NCBI GenBank assembly: GCA_946965045.2
Contig: OX337228.1
Span: 3,658,001-3,722,000, forward strand
DNA: 64,000 nt
From: Epithemia pelagica
Lineage: Eukaryota > Bacillariophyta > Bacillariophyceae > Surirellales > Surirellaceae
Reading direction: 5' to 3'
Numbering within the stretch: position 1 is the first letter of the stretch; every line of letters begins with the position of its first letter. Positions 30,021 through 41,678 of the stretch are shown here, piece by piece. Under the pieces are notes generated by a model that was given only the letters and a program-made list of their open reading frames with translations, was not told where the DNA came from and ran no database searches. The position numbers and the translations under genes are program-made.

Positions 30021-32011
30021 CTAGGTCGACCCACTGGACAATTGCATGTATCCATCCAACAATCCATGACCTCCTTCTCCCATATGTTCTCGTCGTTTGT
30101 AGTAGACGTAGGCACCTCCTGCTGCCCCAGCAGCGACCAACAAAAAGGCAATGGTCCATCCGTGGCCACCCCTTTTCTGGTTCCCTTTTTTGCGCGAATG
30201 TTCGGCGGAATAGGTATACGAGACGCAACGACCAGCTTCCAAACATCCCATGACATTCGCACACGACCCACAGGTTTCGCACACCTCCGGCAAGATCATG
30301 TGGTCCTTGGATTGGTCCGATGACTTGGTGAAGCCTTCTTCCATGGTACTTTCCCAAAATTGCGAACACAGCTCGTCAAACAGGTAGCGCGCCGATGGTT
30401 TTTCGGCATGGAAGCGATTGTTGATGGTCAAAATGGGGATTTCCACCACGCCCGAAGTTTTGTATTTCAGCACCTGTTCTTCCAACAAGGTATTGGAAGC
30501 ATCGCTCTCCATGGATCCCTATAAGAGTAGCAAAACATTCGAGACGACGATAGGGGAAGAAGAACGCAAGGATTGAGTCGCGAGGACAAAAGTCATTTCA
30601 CTCCACTTGTGATTTTGCGGACACGTACCGTTTCTTTCATACACGAGTCAATGACACTCTTGTCCACTTTGGCTTCCTTGAAGGCTCGTTCAATGCACTT
30701 TTCGTCACCGTATTGCGTGGGATCTTGAGTGCAGTGATCCATGTGATAAATGACATAATCCCAATAGGCCGTCTGAATTTGTTCATTCTTTTGTCGCTTT
30801 TTCTTCTTCTTGTCTGGATCGTCACTGTCATTGGCAAAGGCGGGGTAATGACGGTAGATACAGAGTCGGCGCAAGGTTTCCTCCACCACTTGTTTGCCGG
30901 AAATGTCTTCATTGACTCGATTGGCACAATAGCGTCCATGATTGGTACACAAACCATGGCAGGGCGAGACATCCTGGTCATCGGGTGCCGCCTTGTCGTC
31001 ATCATCCGCACCGGAATAGGCGGTGCATCCAAAGAGGGCTCCATCTTGAATCAAGTAGCGGGGTGAAAAATGAATGGAAGGTCCAAAGGCTTTGGCCAAG
31101 GTACGCAAATGTTGATATCCCATGGAATTGAACAAGGGATCATAGGCACTGGTCCACAAGTGATAGTGAGGTTCCAACATGCGCCACAATTTGTCATTGC
31201 CCTTGGCGTCATCATCGTCAAACTCGGGCAAGTCGTGTTCCGTCAAGGGCAATCCCCACGTCAATTCCATCATGACCGTTTGGTTGGTGGGAGCACCATT
31301 GGGTCCCTTGAATACATTGTACAGTGCTTCCGCGGTTTGTCGTCGAAGCAAGACGGTAGGAATGGTAACATCGGAGGCCGATCCATCGTCCACAAGGGGA
31401 GGATCGTCATCGACGCATTGCGCTTGAGGAGTTCCTTCATCTTGCTGCTTGAACTTGTCGACACAATTCTTCTTGTCTTGACAACGGCATTGTTCTTGTC
31501 CCAAAATCAAGGCCGAAGCACCATACGCTTGAGCATTCCGCGCCATGCGTACGGCCGTACACGAAGCAGAGTCGTCCTTGGCCAAGAGGAAAAAGGGATG
31601 GACGAGGCCCGCGGTAATATTGGGATAGGTAGCCTGCACATCGATGGCCGGTACATTGCCACAGAGCGAATGGTCCGTGTAATAGACAAAGCGGGTCATG
31701 GAACCACGAGCCTTGATCAATCCAAAGCGTGCCAATTCGTGACCGACACCGCCATTGACCGAAGCGGCCGTATCGTCATCGTGCAAGGTTTGCACATTGG
31801 CGGGAATGGGAATGGTCACCCGACTTTTAATGGCGGGAGCATACGATTGAGCTCCACCAATCGTCTTGGCGGACGACGACGACGACACAAGGCGAATGTC
31901 TCCTTGCGAAGACACCCAGGCGGCATCCTTGTCAGGGGACGACGACGATGAAGCGTCGCCTGCGACCAGAGAGAATCCGGCAAGGAGCGACGACAAGTAA
32001 AAGATCTTCAT
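30021..32011 (-). CDS. Vacuolar sorting receptor-like protein
   Basis: Exons 32011-30629 and 30518-30021 (110-bp GT-AG intron) give 626 residues. Plant-type VSRs bind soluble cargo in the Golgi and carry it to the vacuole. A signal peptide (MKIFYLSSLLAGFSLVAG) starts the protein; an upstream in-frame GTG/ATG extension is less likely because it would bury this peptide. The lumenal part has a protease-associated-like domain (about residues 85-290), then the Cys-rich VSR region (SPCHGLCTNHGRYC and WDYVIYHMDHC), and CETCGSCANVMGCLEAGRC before the membrane. One transmembrane helix (about 581-601) and a short cytoplasmic tail follow with GYMQL (about 617-621), a Yxx-hydrophobic signal like the YMPL of plant VSRs, used for clathrin adaptor binding. 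The EGF-like repeats of plant VSRs are reduced to one short Cys cluster. Confidence 0.88.
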
Positions 32012-33200
32012 GGTTTCCGGCTGTTGCGTCCGAACAAGGAATGAATCAAAAGCAGAGATATACGTTAACAAGGACGGTACGTGTTCCAATCCAAAGGTCT
32101 TTGTCAACACAGGTCAGAGACTTGCGCAACGACGACAATCAGAATCACCTCCTCAAATGAGACGTCGAAAAATAATAAGAATGGCAAACGGATGACGAGC
32201 ACCAAAGGCCACACCTGTCTTGTTGTTCGACACCAACAAACCAAAAAGATGTCGAAACACAATCTACCCAATGAAAACCAACCACAAACAACCCGAAAAT
32301 CTTTTTGTCGTGTGGATTGTCGACAACGAATGAGAGGGGAACGGGAATAGTCTATTCTTCCAGCTGCCGCGCCTACCCGCTAGGGTACGGTCGACCGACT
32401 GCCCTGGCGCCATTACTCTCGGAATCATGGAGCGGGGGGACAGCCCGCTTGTGACAAGGGGCCACATAGACGAACCGCTTTTCGGGCCCCACATCTAGCC
32501 CTCCCAACCACCTAATCACAGCGGACTCGAACCCTGGACACCCAGGAACCGAGACCATCATGAGCAAAGGTCCGAACCACTCGACCAAGGCGGCTGGTGA
32601 ATGAGAGGGGAACGTAGAAGGTCTACGAAGGATCCTACGACCAACGCGGTCGCGCAAAGTATGCACCAAGCCGGTGCTTGCGGGATCAACAACGGAAGAG
32701 GTGGGTGTTCCCGGCGACTCCCACAACGCTACTTCTTGAGCTATGGTTATACACATCATCCCTCATCCAAAAGCAGTGTGAATTGATGTGTACACGCGAT
32801 TGTTTGATCCCGCCAGTCAGCAGTCGCGTTTGTGCTGACGTACTGCGCGTGTCCGGCAGGCACCACGTACGCGCTCCTCCCCCCAAAATGATGAGCTCGA
32901 AAGAGAACAGAAAAAGATACGGGAACAAGATCTTTGCTGGGCGAGTATCTTCGGACGAACAATCTCGTCGAGAATGACAGATGCTTCTCTTCGTCTCCAG
33001 ATTGCACTCTAGGTAGGTAGATAGTCATTGATATTGCTGCAACTGCTGCTGTTGTCGTTGTCGGTGTCAATCATCGCACCATCATTGCTACAACAACAAA
33101 TAGCGAGGAAGCAAGAACAAAGCACATAAGGTACAATCCCCAGAACGATACGCCAGAGGTGGATTTTCGTCGTTTCGTCTCCACAACAACAAGAAGCAGA
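32012..33200. other. Divergent upstream region containing a SINE
   Basis: Lies between the VSR start (minus) and the plastid SDR-like start (plus). The only structured feature I see is the SINE with its duplications at 32328-32614. Flanking bases 32615-33200 presumably include the promoter of the plus-strand gene; no further gene seen. Confidence 0.5.
32328..32614 (-). mobile_element. tRNA-derived SINE with 16-bp target duplications
   Basis: The element body is 32344-32598, read on the minus strand. GAATGAGAGGGGAACG occurs exactly at 32328-32343 and 32599-32614 as target duplication. Near the minus-strand 5' end is an A box, TGGTCGAGTGG (32577-32587), and about 45 bases on a perfect B box, GGTTCGAGTCC (32523-32533); these are the internal RNA polymerase III promoter elements of a tRNA. 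The tRNA cloverleaf does not close: the acceptor and T stems cannot pair, so it is a tRNA-like head, not a tRNA gene. A 165-bp unrelated body follows, and there is no poly(A) tail. It lies upstream of both flanking genes. Confidence 0.82.
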
Positions 33201-33375
33201 ATGCGCCTGGTTCTAGTTCTATTGCTGGGCATCCTCCAATGCCAGCGTTGGTGTGTTGTTGTTGCATGGACCACCACTCCTGTCACAACCAGAACACCAA
33301 CAACAACAACTACCGGCCAGTCGTTCTCTGGCACGACGACGACAAGCCTTTGGGCGAGCCCGGACGACAGTTCCA

Positions 33376-33406
<31 letters not shown>

Positions 33407-35168
33407 CAATGACAATAAAAAGTTGGGCATTGATTTAAGTAGTTATATGGCACCCATGTCCGATCAAGATGCGGCCGAATTGCAAGCGGCCGCCCGGGAG
33501 GTGGTCAATGACGCTGTGGCCGCCGGGTTGGATGATATGGACCGGGTGCGACAAGAAATGAAACAAGAATTGGCCGCTCGACAGGTGGAAATGCAACGAC
33601 AATCGGAACAAACGGCAGAATTGGCCTCACAGGCCCTCCTCGAACGCATTGATGCCTTGACGCAACCCTTGTTGCAAGAAACCCAGGCTTCCAGGGCCGC
33701 CACCAAACTGGCGGCCCAAGCCGATCAAGCCATGACAGGACGAGGAGTCGATATGGGCACCTGGGGAACCCTTGGAGGAGCCACAGTGGTGACTGGAACC
33801 GGCATGACCGATGCAACCACAACCCAATCGACCACATTGTCGTCGTCCTCCTCTTCCTCCTCAACTTCCAAGGACAACAATCGCAGCAATCGGTTGCTCA
33901 TTCTTGCCAATGTTCGCGACGACGATTATGCCAAACAATTGGTCGAACCCTTGTCACAAGCATTGACCGACGTGGTTGCTGGACTGCAAGTGGAGGTTGT
34001 CTCACCGACATCTGTTTCGTGGCCCTTGGGAGGCAATCAAGCCACGGCCGTGCTCGTCTTTTTGACCAGTCTGAACAATGTGGCCACTCTGCAAACTGGA
34101 TTGGAACGTGTGTGGCGATCCACCTTGTTGCCCGCTGGTCAAGGCGTAGTGCCACCTCCGTCGCAATTAATTGCCCTGTCCACCCTCGGTACAAGCCGGA
34201 CCAATCAAATGCCGTATAGTATGCAAAATATGTGGGGTGGAGGCAAATTGGCCCAACGACAACAAATGGAAGAAGTCATTCAAACATGGGTCGAACAAAA
34301 AGTGGAACCACGCCCGTCCTCCAATGTCGATTATACCATTTGCAAATTGGGCAGTGAACTCAAGGCAGCACCATCCAGCAACAACAAAGCACCAGTTTTG
34401 ACCTTGACACCGGACGATGTGTTGGATGGTAGCATGGATGTTGACACGGCCGTGCAAGTCTTGCAACAAGCCATTGCCTTGCAACCTGCGGCTCGCAATG
34501 CCACTCTGGGATGCGTCGGAACCCTTTCGCCCACCATGGATTGGACGCAAGACGATTGGGACGACCTTTTTTTGCCATTGCAGGGACCCGAAGTCTGGAG
34601 AAGTCCCAACTACAATCTGGCGCGACAATCCTTGTCGCCACAGGATGTCTTGGATCAATTGATCGAATACATGTACGAATGGTCTCAACTGGACGATACC
34701 TCCAAGGGATTAACCACACCCATTCGCATTGAATGGACATCTCCTCCTCAACAACAACGGCAACAAGCACTCTTGCCCAATCGACGCATTGTCCAACAAA
34801 CGGGTCTGCAATTCTTGTTTCAACCCACTGCCACGGGTGCGCGATACATGAGTCGCAGTGAAGAAAAACAACGCGAACGAGATTTTTCCAAGAATAATAA
34901 CGATAATAATCAAGGGTCTTCATCATCACCGACTGCTCCCTCGATGCGCCCGGCAGCCAAGGAAGGTGGATTGGAAATATGCATGGAATGGATTCAAACA
35001 AACAACAACAAAGATGATGAGACGACTGATTCCTTGCGGGTTCGAGTCCGTCGATGCAATTATGCACCCGGGGTGATCCTCAAGGAATTGACCGAACAAT
35101 CTCTGGTCTCTCGCATTGAAAAGGCCTTGACCGTTTGGGAACAACAACACTTTGCAACCTCCTCGTAA
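33201..35168 (+). CDS. Plastid-targeted atypical SDR/NmrA-like protein
   Basis: Intronless, 655 residues from the ATG at 33201; an in-frame GTG at 33159 would only add residues before the signal peptide. The N-terminus is a strong signal peptide (MRLVLVLLLGILQC...) ending VVVA|WTTTP, with an aromatic residue after the cleavage site followed by a Thr/Ser-rich stretch, which fits import into a secondary plastid. An acidic stretch and a coiled coil (about 95-175) follow. The region about 235-415 (RLLILANVRDDDYAKQLVE; QLIALSTLGTSRTNQMPYS; AQRQQMEEVIQ; DYTICKLGSEL) has the beta-alpha pattern and the order of late motifs of atypical short-chain dehydrogenases, but the Gly-rich dinucleotide loop is not evident, so it may not bind NAD(P). 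Substrate unknown. Confidence 0.68.
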
Positions 35169-35382
35169 TTACATCTCCGATGCAAAATACAGAAAAGTCA
35201 ATATGAAGCGCCGTGCGTGACAATGATACCAAACTACTACAAGCCATTTGCAGTCACAATATCAATTTATTAGAATAGTAAAGCCTGTTTTGCAGAAAAT
35301 ATAGTTAATGCTACATCGAATTAATTAATCCATTCTCTCTTCTTGACAGTCACGTTTGCTTCTGTTGTGGGTACTCTGGTTT

Positions 35383-37136
35383 TTATGCCACGGCCCGTTT
35401 GGTGTATTGAATGCGACAATCTCCCTTGGGTCCCACCACCATATCGTCGTATCCAATGTCAGGCATATTGGGAGCGACACGTTGAATGTTGTATTCGCGG
35501 AACATGATGGACAAAATGGTCTTGACTTGCAAAAAGGCAAAATTTTGTCCCATACAACTGTGCATACCACCGCCAAAGCCCAAATAGGAATAGGGTCGCT
35601 TGTGTTCTTCCCGCGGTGCCGCAAACCGATCCGGGTCAAAGTCGTCCGGATTGGGAAAGGTTGATTTCAAACGCATGGATACAGTGGGACTGACACAAAC
35701 AAAGTCTCCCTTGGGAATGACATAGTTTTGATTTTGGACCGTAATGGGGATATCCACTTCGGCGCGTCGGAGAATCATGATAAAGGTGGGGCACAATCTC
35801 AAGGCTTCTCGCATACAATTGTGCAAATACTCCATTTGTTGCAAATCATCGTAGGTCAACGTCTTGCCCATGTTCTTGTTCAAGACTTGTTCTTGTTCGG
35901 CCAAGACACGATCCAACACCTTACCGTCATTGGCAATAAAGAGGGAGGTCCAGGTACTGCTAATGCAACTGGTATGTTGTCCGGCAAACAAGAGGGCAAT
36001 CAACAAACCCGTAACTTGCTCGTCTGTAATAGGTGTACCATCCTTGTACTTGATATCCATAAAGAGCGACAAGATATCGGTTCCATCCGAGCGTTCCGGA
36101 TTTTGCCTACGCTCTTGAATGACCTTTCCAAACAATCGCACCATTTCTTCACGAGCCGCATTGCGTTTGCGATGCGCCTCCGTGGGAGCATTGGGCCAAA
36201 AGACTGTGACAGGCGTCAAACCATGATCCAAATCGTGGTACAATTCCTGAACTTCCTTAAAAATGTGCGTTCGGACATCTTCGCCATGCAAACAACGCGA
36301 GGCCGTCAGAATGGTCAATTCGGACAAGGACGTCAACAAATCCACTTCGCCAGATTCGCCGGTCCAATGCTGGCTCAAATACTTGCGAGTTTCATCTTCA
36401 ATCTTTGCGACATAGGCCTATGTATCCGACAATGAGCAGTGATCAATATCAAGAGAAGGAACAACAAACACACAAGCCGGGACCAAACATGGACGTGTCA
36501 GCGAACGCACAGAACCAACGGATTTCGTTTGACCACACACATCTTTAGAGCCATTGAAACTTCTTACCTTAAGACGTGAGGCACGCAATCCATTGGCCAT
36601 GGTTTGGAATTGAACCTGACGATTCTTTTTGGTGGCATCGTAGACAATGCCTTGTCCAAAGACGGGTTGCATAAAATCGTACACTTCATTTTGCGACAAG
36701 ACATCGTCCGATGCCTTGAAAAACAACTCTTGCGCTTCCGGTCCCACCAAAAAGGTTAAACGTTTATGAAAAATCTATAAACAACAATAACATCAAGTGT
36801 TGGTGAGAGGTCCTGATCGACGTCGGTCGACACGGTGGAGATGGAAGTATCCTTTCGACAAAGGCAACGTACCGGAATGGTAAAGACCGATCCGATATCT
36901 TGACAACACCGCTTCACCATGGTATTGGGAGACTTGAAAAACTCGCCCAAAACACCAATAAAAGGAAGGGGAACAACGGGCGACGACGTGACGGTCGGTG
37001 GTGCATTCTTGCCACCGGTGCGTGGACGCAGCAAGAAGACATAAAACAAGATACTGCTCACAAAGCAGACTGTCACACTACCCACAAGGAGGGGAGACGA
37101 TTCCAAGGTGGACAACAACATGCTGGTGGTCGACAT
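35383..37136 (-). CDS. CYP51: Sterol 14-alpha-demethylase, cytochrome P450 CYP51
   Basis: Exons 37136-36873, 36774-36568 and 36417-35383 give 501 residues; both introns (98 and 150 bp) are GT-AG and restore IFHKRLTFLVGPEA and AYVAKIEDETRKYL. CYP51 removes the 14-alpha methyl group of sterol precursors in the ER, using NADPH-P450 reductase. The N-terminus is a membrane anchor (about residues 15-35). The B'-region VYDFMQPVFGQGIVYD, the I-helix AGQHTS (about 302-307), ExxR as EALR (361-364), and the haem loop FGGGMHSCMG with Cys about 445 are all present, and together are characteristic of this family. Length is normal. No missing catalytic residue seen. The 476-bp upstream interval is free of genes. 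Confidence 0.95.
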
Positions 37137-37612
37137 GACACCAAAAAGATTCTCCAAAGGACAACCACAACAACACACCAAAGAGGAGAGGCCAATGTGA
37201 AAATGAGCAGTGCAGAAATGGACAAATTGGCAATTGGCGCATTTGCCGTTATCTCGCAGTACTCTTTCCCCCATAGCATCATTCAAATCCCGGGCGATAC
37301 AGTTCAGATTTCTACCCTCGCAAAATGGCGCGGGTTCTCATCCTGAACCGCGCACAAGGTGTTTCCAAGATCTGTCTGAATCCGGACGCACGACGTACGC
37401 TGGCTACCCCCATGTCAAAGGTCTACTGTGTCCATCTTCTACGCCTAGGAGTAGGGGAGTAGGAGTAATCCACAAGTACTACTAGTTGCTCCTTCATGTT
37501 CGAGAGGAAGAGATTGAAAGAAACTGTAATGGTGACACAACTTACTTTGTCTTTATACTGGTAACCAAAGATCCCTCGGGTCGGATCTCGTATGTTCCAT
37601 CCTTTTCTCTCT
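37137..37612. other. CYP51 upstream / RING gene downstream region
   Basis: No gene seen. It contains the 5' flank of CYP51 and the 3' flank of the RING gene. An imperfect palindrome TACGCCTAGGAGTA followed by GGAGTAGGAGTA lies at about 37440-37468, roughly 170 bp after the RING stop in its orientation. Confidence 0.4.
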
Positions 37613-39901
37613 CTAGACGGACACGGCCGCAAAGGTGACATGAGGTTCTTTGCAAACGGGACAAACACACGACTCTTGATCTCCCAATCGAATCGCACAG
37701 GTGGCACAAAAACTAAAATGCATGCAGGGAGTTGCAATGTGAGTCCGCTTGCGACTGTGACACACCACACAGGGCGGCAAGGACGACGTGGCCCGAATCA
37801 TGTTGTTGTTGTTGTTGTTGCTGCTACTACTGGAACCTGCTTTGTGACTGGTTCCGTCATGCGTTGTGGGAGCAGGAGGAGCCAGTGGTGGAGGTTGCGT
37901 CGAATGAGATTGTGGAGAGTGGACCAACAAACCCTTGTGCAACCGTTTCGAGGAAGAAGAGGAGGTATTGTCCTGTTGAGGTGTCAACGAGGTGGCTGTG
38001 GTGGCCGAGTCCTTATGGTGATCCTTTTTGCCTCGACCCGTGGAATCATGACCTGAAGACGATGTGGATCGATTGCTTCGTTTGCGAAACATTTTGATAA
38101 TTCCTGAAGTGGTGGACGAGGAGGAGGATGGTGCCCCTGGACCTTGTTGTTGTGATGCTTGTTGTTTGTGGTGATCGTCGGGTTTGAAATTGGTATTCCG
38201 CCACGGATCTACCACGGCAGCATCCACGTCTCCTACAGCTACTGCTTCGTCTCCGGCAGCTGCAGCCGCCGCACCACCACCTTTGCGAAAGGGAGCCGTC
38301 AACAATTGAGCTCCCATTTTGAGTTTGTTGTTATGACTGGAGGAGGACGATTGTTTGACAAGTGGAACAGTTCGATTCGCGGCAGATGCTGTCGGAGGAT
38401 GAGTTTCAGTGGGTGGGTTTGATGCGTGAGAAGAATTCGCGGCAGGAATAGCTGGTGGTTGTTGTTGTTTCTCGGCATGCGCTTGTTGCTTTTCCGCTTG
38501 TCGTTGTCGATACCATTTGCGGGCATCGTGTCCATGTTTCCAGGCATCAAAGGGATCGGTCGGTTGTTCTTGTTTGAGCAATTCTCGAAAGGTATCCTTT
38601 TCGTGTCTCGACAAGCCGGCTTCGGTCAATCGAATGGCACCTGGTGAAGCACAACGTTCTACCAAATCTCGATCCGACGTTCCCTTGGGATGGAGCACAT
38701 AATCATTATTGTTACCATACGAGGACTCCGAGGATTCGTCCCGGACATCGGCCGCGATGGCATGATGTAATCCAATATCTTGATAAAAATCCAATTCAAA
38801 GCCAGTTCCTTCTTCATCTTCAGAATAGGAAAAGGAGTAAATGGAGCCACTGTCATCGTCCTGGTTGTTTCTGGAGGTTGTGGCCTTGGGACCTCGCAAG
38901 GCGACAACGTCACCAAATTCGAAGCGATATTGTGGATTTGTCGTGGAAGATGGTTTACTGCTAGGATTGACAATACTGGGCTCCGGACGAGCACGACGAC
39001 TGGCACCTCCTCGTCGTCGAGGGGACCGCCGCGATCGTCCTCCTCCCGTCTCGGACGGAGCGACTGCAGGTTTGCTCCTGGAAGGATCTGACGGACTGTT
39101 GTCATCGTCCACCAACAAGGCCTTGCTCAAATCCAATACCTTGACCGGCAACGGCGAACTACTGGTACTTTGGTCTTCGTCACCATCATCATTGCTTTCC
39201 AAAGAAAAGCGACGCACCACGGCATGTCCTCCCGATCCTTGTTCTGTGGCTTGTCTCCACAGGGGCCCCGATTCTTGAATTGGATCGGTTGGAGAAGCCT
39301 CGGGTGGAAGGGTTTTGGATGTAGGAGACAATGGATTGTGCTGGTGTTGTTGCAATGAGTCGGAGGCAGATGCATCGCCAAAGCCCTCTGCCTCTTCCAT
39401 GGGAACAAATCGTGATACCACAACAGGGGGTGGCCTTCGTCGAGTGCGTGGATTTCGGCCGCTGCCCATGAGAACCGTCGAAGCGGTCGACCGGCCAGTG
39501 ACCGTGGCGGTGGTGGCAGCACAGGTATTGTTGCTGCTGGGATTGTTGTTTTGCTGAGTGGTACGACGAGCCGTACTTTCTTGTTCTCCTTCTCCTCCTT
39601 TGTTTGTCCATCGTGTCGTGGTATCTTCATCGGTAGACAAGACCGCTGTACTTCCACCCGTGAGATAATAACAGGGACCGGCCATCAAGCTACTACTACT
39701 TCCAGCACCTTCGTATCCACCCGTTTTGTTGGAACTGTGCAATACCACAGCCGATTCCCCCAAACTGGACGAATCCGCTGTCAACATGCCACTGCTGCTT
39801 CTTCTTGTTTGAGGAGTGTCCGTGCTGTTCCGGCCGTCCCAGGCATGGACTTTGGAAGTTTCACTCCGACTGCTTCGACAGAAGGGAGGCACTTTCATCA
39901 T
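37613..39901 (-). CDS. Large disordered protein with C-terminal RING finger
   Basis: Intronless, 762 residues. The C-terminal 52 residues hold CVVCHSRKRTHIATPCMHFS, FCATC and CVCPVCKEP: paired Cys/His ligands in the spacing of a C3HC4 RING of the MGRN1/XIAP-like type, so E3 ubiquitin ligase activity is likely. Everything before is low complexity (Ser, Thr, Asn, Gly, Lys runs) and presumably disordered. An island YRFEFGDVVALRGPKA (about 335) follows a basic RRSPRRRGGASRRARPEP stretch. A second island about 420-480 (GAIRLTEAGLSRHEKDTF, DPFDAWKHGHDARKWYRQRQ) looks helical and conserved. No signal peptide or membrane segment. Substrates unknown. Confidence 0.8.
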   Translation of the reverse strand: MMKVPPFCRSSRSETSKVHAWDGRNSTDTPQTRRSSSGMLTADSSSLGESAVVLHSSNKTGGYEGAGSSSSLMAGPCYYLTGGSTAVLSTDEDTTTRWTNKGGEGEQESTARRTTQQNNNPSSNNTCAATTATVTGRSTASTVLMGSGRNPRTRRRPPPVVVSRFVPMEEAEGFGDASASDSLQQHQHNPLSPTSKTLPPEASPTDPIQESGPLWRQATEQGSGGHAVVRRFSLESNDDGDEDQSTSSSPLPVKVLDLSKALLVDDDNSPSDPSRSKPAVAPSETGGGRSRRSPRRRGGASRRARPEPSIVNPSSKPSSTTNPQYRFEFGDVVALRGPKATTSRNNQDDDSGSIYSFSYSEDEEGTGFELDFYQDIGLHHAIAADVRDESSESSYGNNNDYVLHPKGTSDRDLVERCASPGAIRLTEAGLSRHEKDTFRELLKQEQPTDPFDAWKHGHDARKWYRQRQAEKQQAHAEKQQQPPAIPAANSSHASNPPTETHPPTASAANRTVPLVKQSSSSSHNNKLKMGAQLLTAPFRKGGGAAAAAAGDEAVAVGDVDAAVVDPWRNTNFKPDDHHKQQASQQQGPGAPSSSSSTTSGIIKMFRKRSNRSTSSSGHDSTGRGKKDHHKDSATTATSLTPQQDNTSSSSSKRLHKGLLVHSPQSHSTQPPPLAPPAPTTHDGTSHKAGSSSSSNNNNNNMIRATSSLPPCVVCHSRKRTHIATPCMHFSFCATCAIRLGDQESCVCPVCKEPHVTFAAVSV

Positions 39902-41678
39902 GCTCTTTTTTCTTCAACAACAAGGTAAAATGTTGAGTGTTTAAGGGCAACAAAGTCGTGGAAGAAGCCTTTGGTTTGAAAATTTGACACTCAATTTGAG
40001 AGATAAAGACTAGCAGACTCAATCAGACAGTCATTCGTCGTTCCCATCCAATTTGAGGAGTGTTGGGTGAGTGTCTGGCTGGCTGAATGTTTTTGTTGTG
40101 GTTGTGATGCCTAGAGGTAGTGACACTAGGAAACCTCTCAAAGAGCAAGAAGGCAATCTCGAATCACTTGGAAATTCAGACGGTTCGATTCCAACAACGG
40201 CAACGAGGCGGAGGAGGACCTAAAAATTGAATGTTGCCACTTTGTGGTCCGTCTCGGTGTGCTGGAATGGCTCACTTTTCTCGAAAGTTTCGAGGTTCGA
40301 GATCGAGACGGCGTCCTCTGGAGAGAATTGTTGGGATGTTGTTGAGGAGATTGTTTGGGTGGACTGCTCTCTTGGTGGTAGTTTTGGCCTCGACAGAACG
40401 CCGGCCACACATAGTAGTAGTAGGAGTGTCGGGCGATGCGAGATGCGAGAGACGCTTCTGTGAACAGGAGTTGTCGGAGTCGAATCACGCACGACGGATC
40501 GACCATGATCTGACCCGACGGGTATCAAACGATCGATCGACGATCGACCCCAAACGACGAATTAAACCAATACAGTCAGTACGACTTTTCGTCATCTTCA
40601 AGTCTGACCCGTTCCGAAAATGCATGTGCTTTGTCCACAAACTTGTCGAGGTCTTGTCGAAGGCAGAAACGTCATCGCCCCCACAACACGACCAATCCCC
40701 CACAGTACACTTTTGCTTAGTCCATTACAAACAATCGCACACTCCCCAATGGTGTTCCATTCGAGCAATAGCCATGGCATTCACGATTTGCGACAGCCCG
40801 GACACGAATGAGCCGTTCGAGCATACTCATCCCTTTGGACGGCTTTTTCCGTTGGTCCTGGTCGTGCCAATTGGATTACAACGAACTCGGCCGACGGGCT
40901 TGGCACAAAGATGGATGGGTTCCAACTTCCAACGAAATTTCCTCAAGCCTGGCGGCATTCCCTAAAGAAGAGTACTACTCACAGGAACACAACCAGCTTC
41001 TCACCATGGGAGCAACGGTCTCGGAACGACGCAAGAGAAGGCCATGTTCACATTTATTACGGTGACGGCGAAAGGACCGGCGAGCTACCCCAGTCCCCCG
41101 CCTGGTAGCTACAGTCATTCATGTTATTAATAGACTACACAGACACAGCACCCACAGTCCTCCAGTATCACCGCCATTGCAAGTGTCATATGGCTCACGA
41201 TAGTTTTAGGGAGGATGCACAGAATGGGTATGGACCACCAGCAGTCACGTCTCTATCAGCTTAAATTGTTGTCTTGAATCGATACTCCCATCTCCCATAC
41301 CGACATTGAACCGTATCATTCATAGCATTCGTTTCCTTCCTATTATTCATCATCACACATGTGCGAGCCATGGTATCTAAACTCTTCTATCAGGAACATT
41401 GTGAGATATGCGACGGGATGTTGTGGTGGGAGCATGAGACATGAGACAGCGCCCTATTGTATGCCTATTGTATGCTGTGGAGGAAGGAAATGAGTGAGTA
41501 GGTCTATTGTAGCTAGGCAGGTAGGTCATCAGTATAGTCATGGAACTTATCAGCGACCAATCGATTTCTCCCTCCACGGTCCACACACGCAATCTCAATC
41601 TCACGTCTCGCGTCGTTCAAAGAACTTGCAGCGTTTTGTTGCTTCTCTTCTGCATACCAAGTCCATAGAGTGTCAACC
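39902..41678. other. Long intergenic region, 1.78 kb
   Basis: It separates two divergent genes and should hold both promoters. The frame at 40231-40965 (+) lacks domain features, is rich in GATCGA-type repeats around 40495-40555, and overlaps antisense frames; I do not accept it as a gene. A B-box-like GGTTCGATTCC near 40181 has no A box or tRNA fold. AGCTACCCCAGTCCCCCGCC followed by TGGTAGCT near 41084 forms a small hairpin. Confidence 0.4.

Noticed and set aside
31070-31951. 293-residue frame antisense to the VSR gene
   Set aside because: It mirrors the coding strand of a well-supported gene and has no features of its own.
32523-32598. A tRNA gene on the minus strand with good A and B boxes
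   Set aside because: The acceptor and T stems do not pair and the region is bounded by 16-bp direct repeats, so a tRNA-like SINE head explains it better.
40138-40230. Isolated B-box-like GGTTCGATTCC
   Set aside because: There is no A box at the right distance and no cloverleaf can be drawn.
40231-40965. 244-residue open frame on the plus strand
   Set aside because: No domain, heavily arginine-rich in overlap with GATCGA repeats and antisense frames; it looks like a chance frame in a promoter region.
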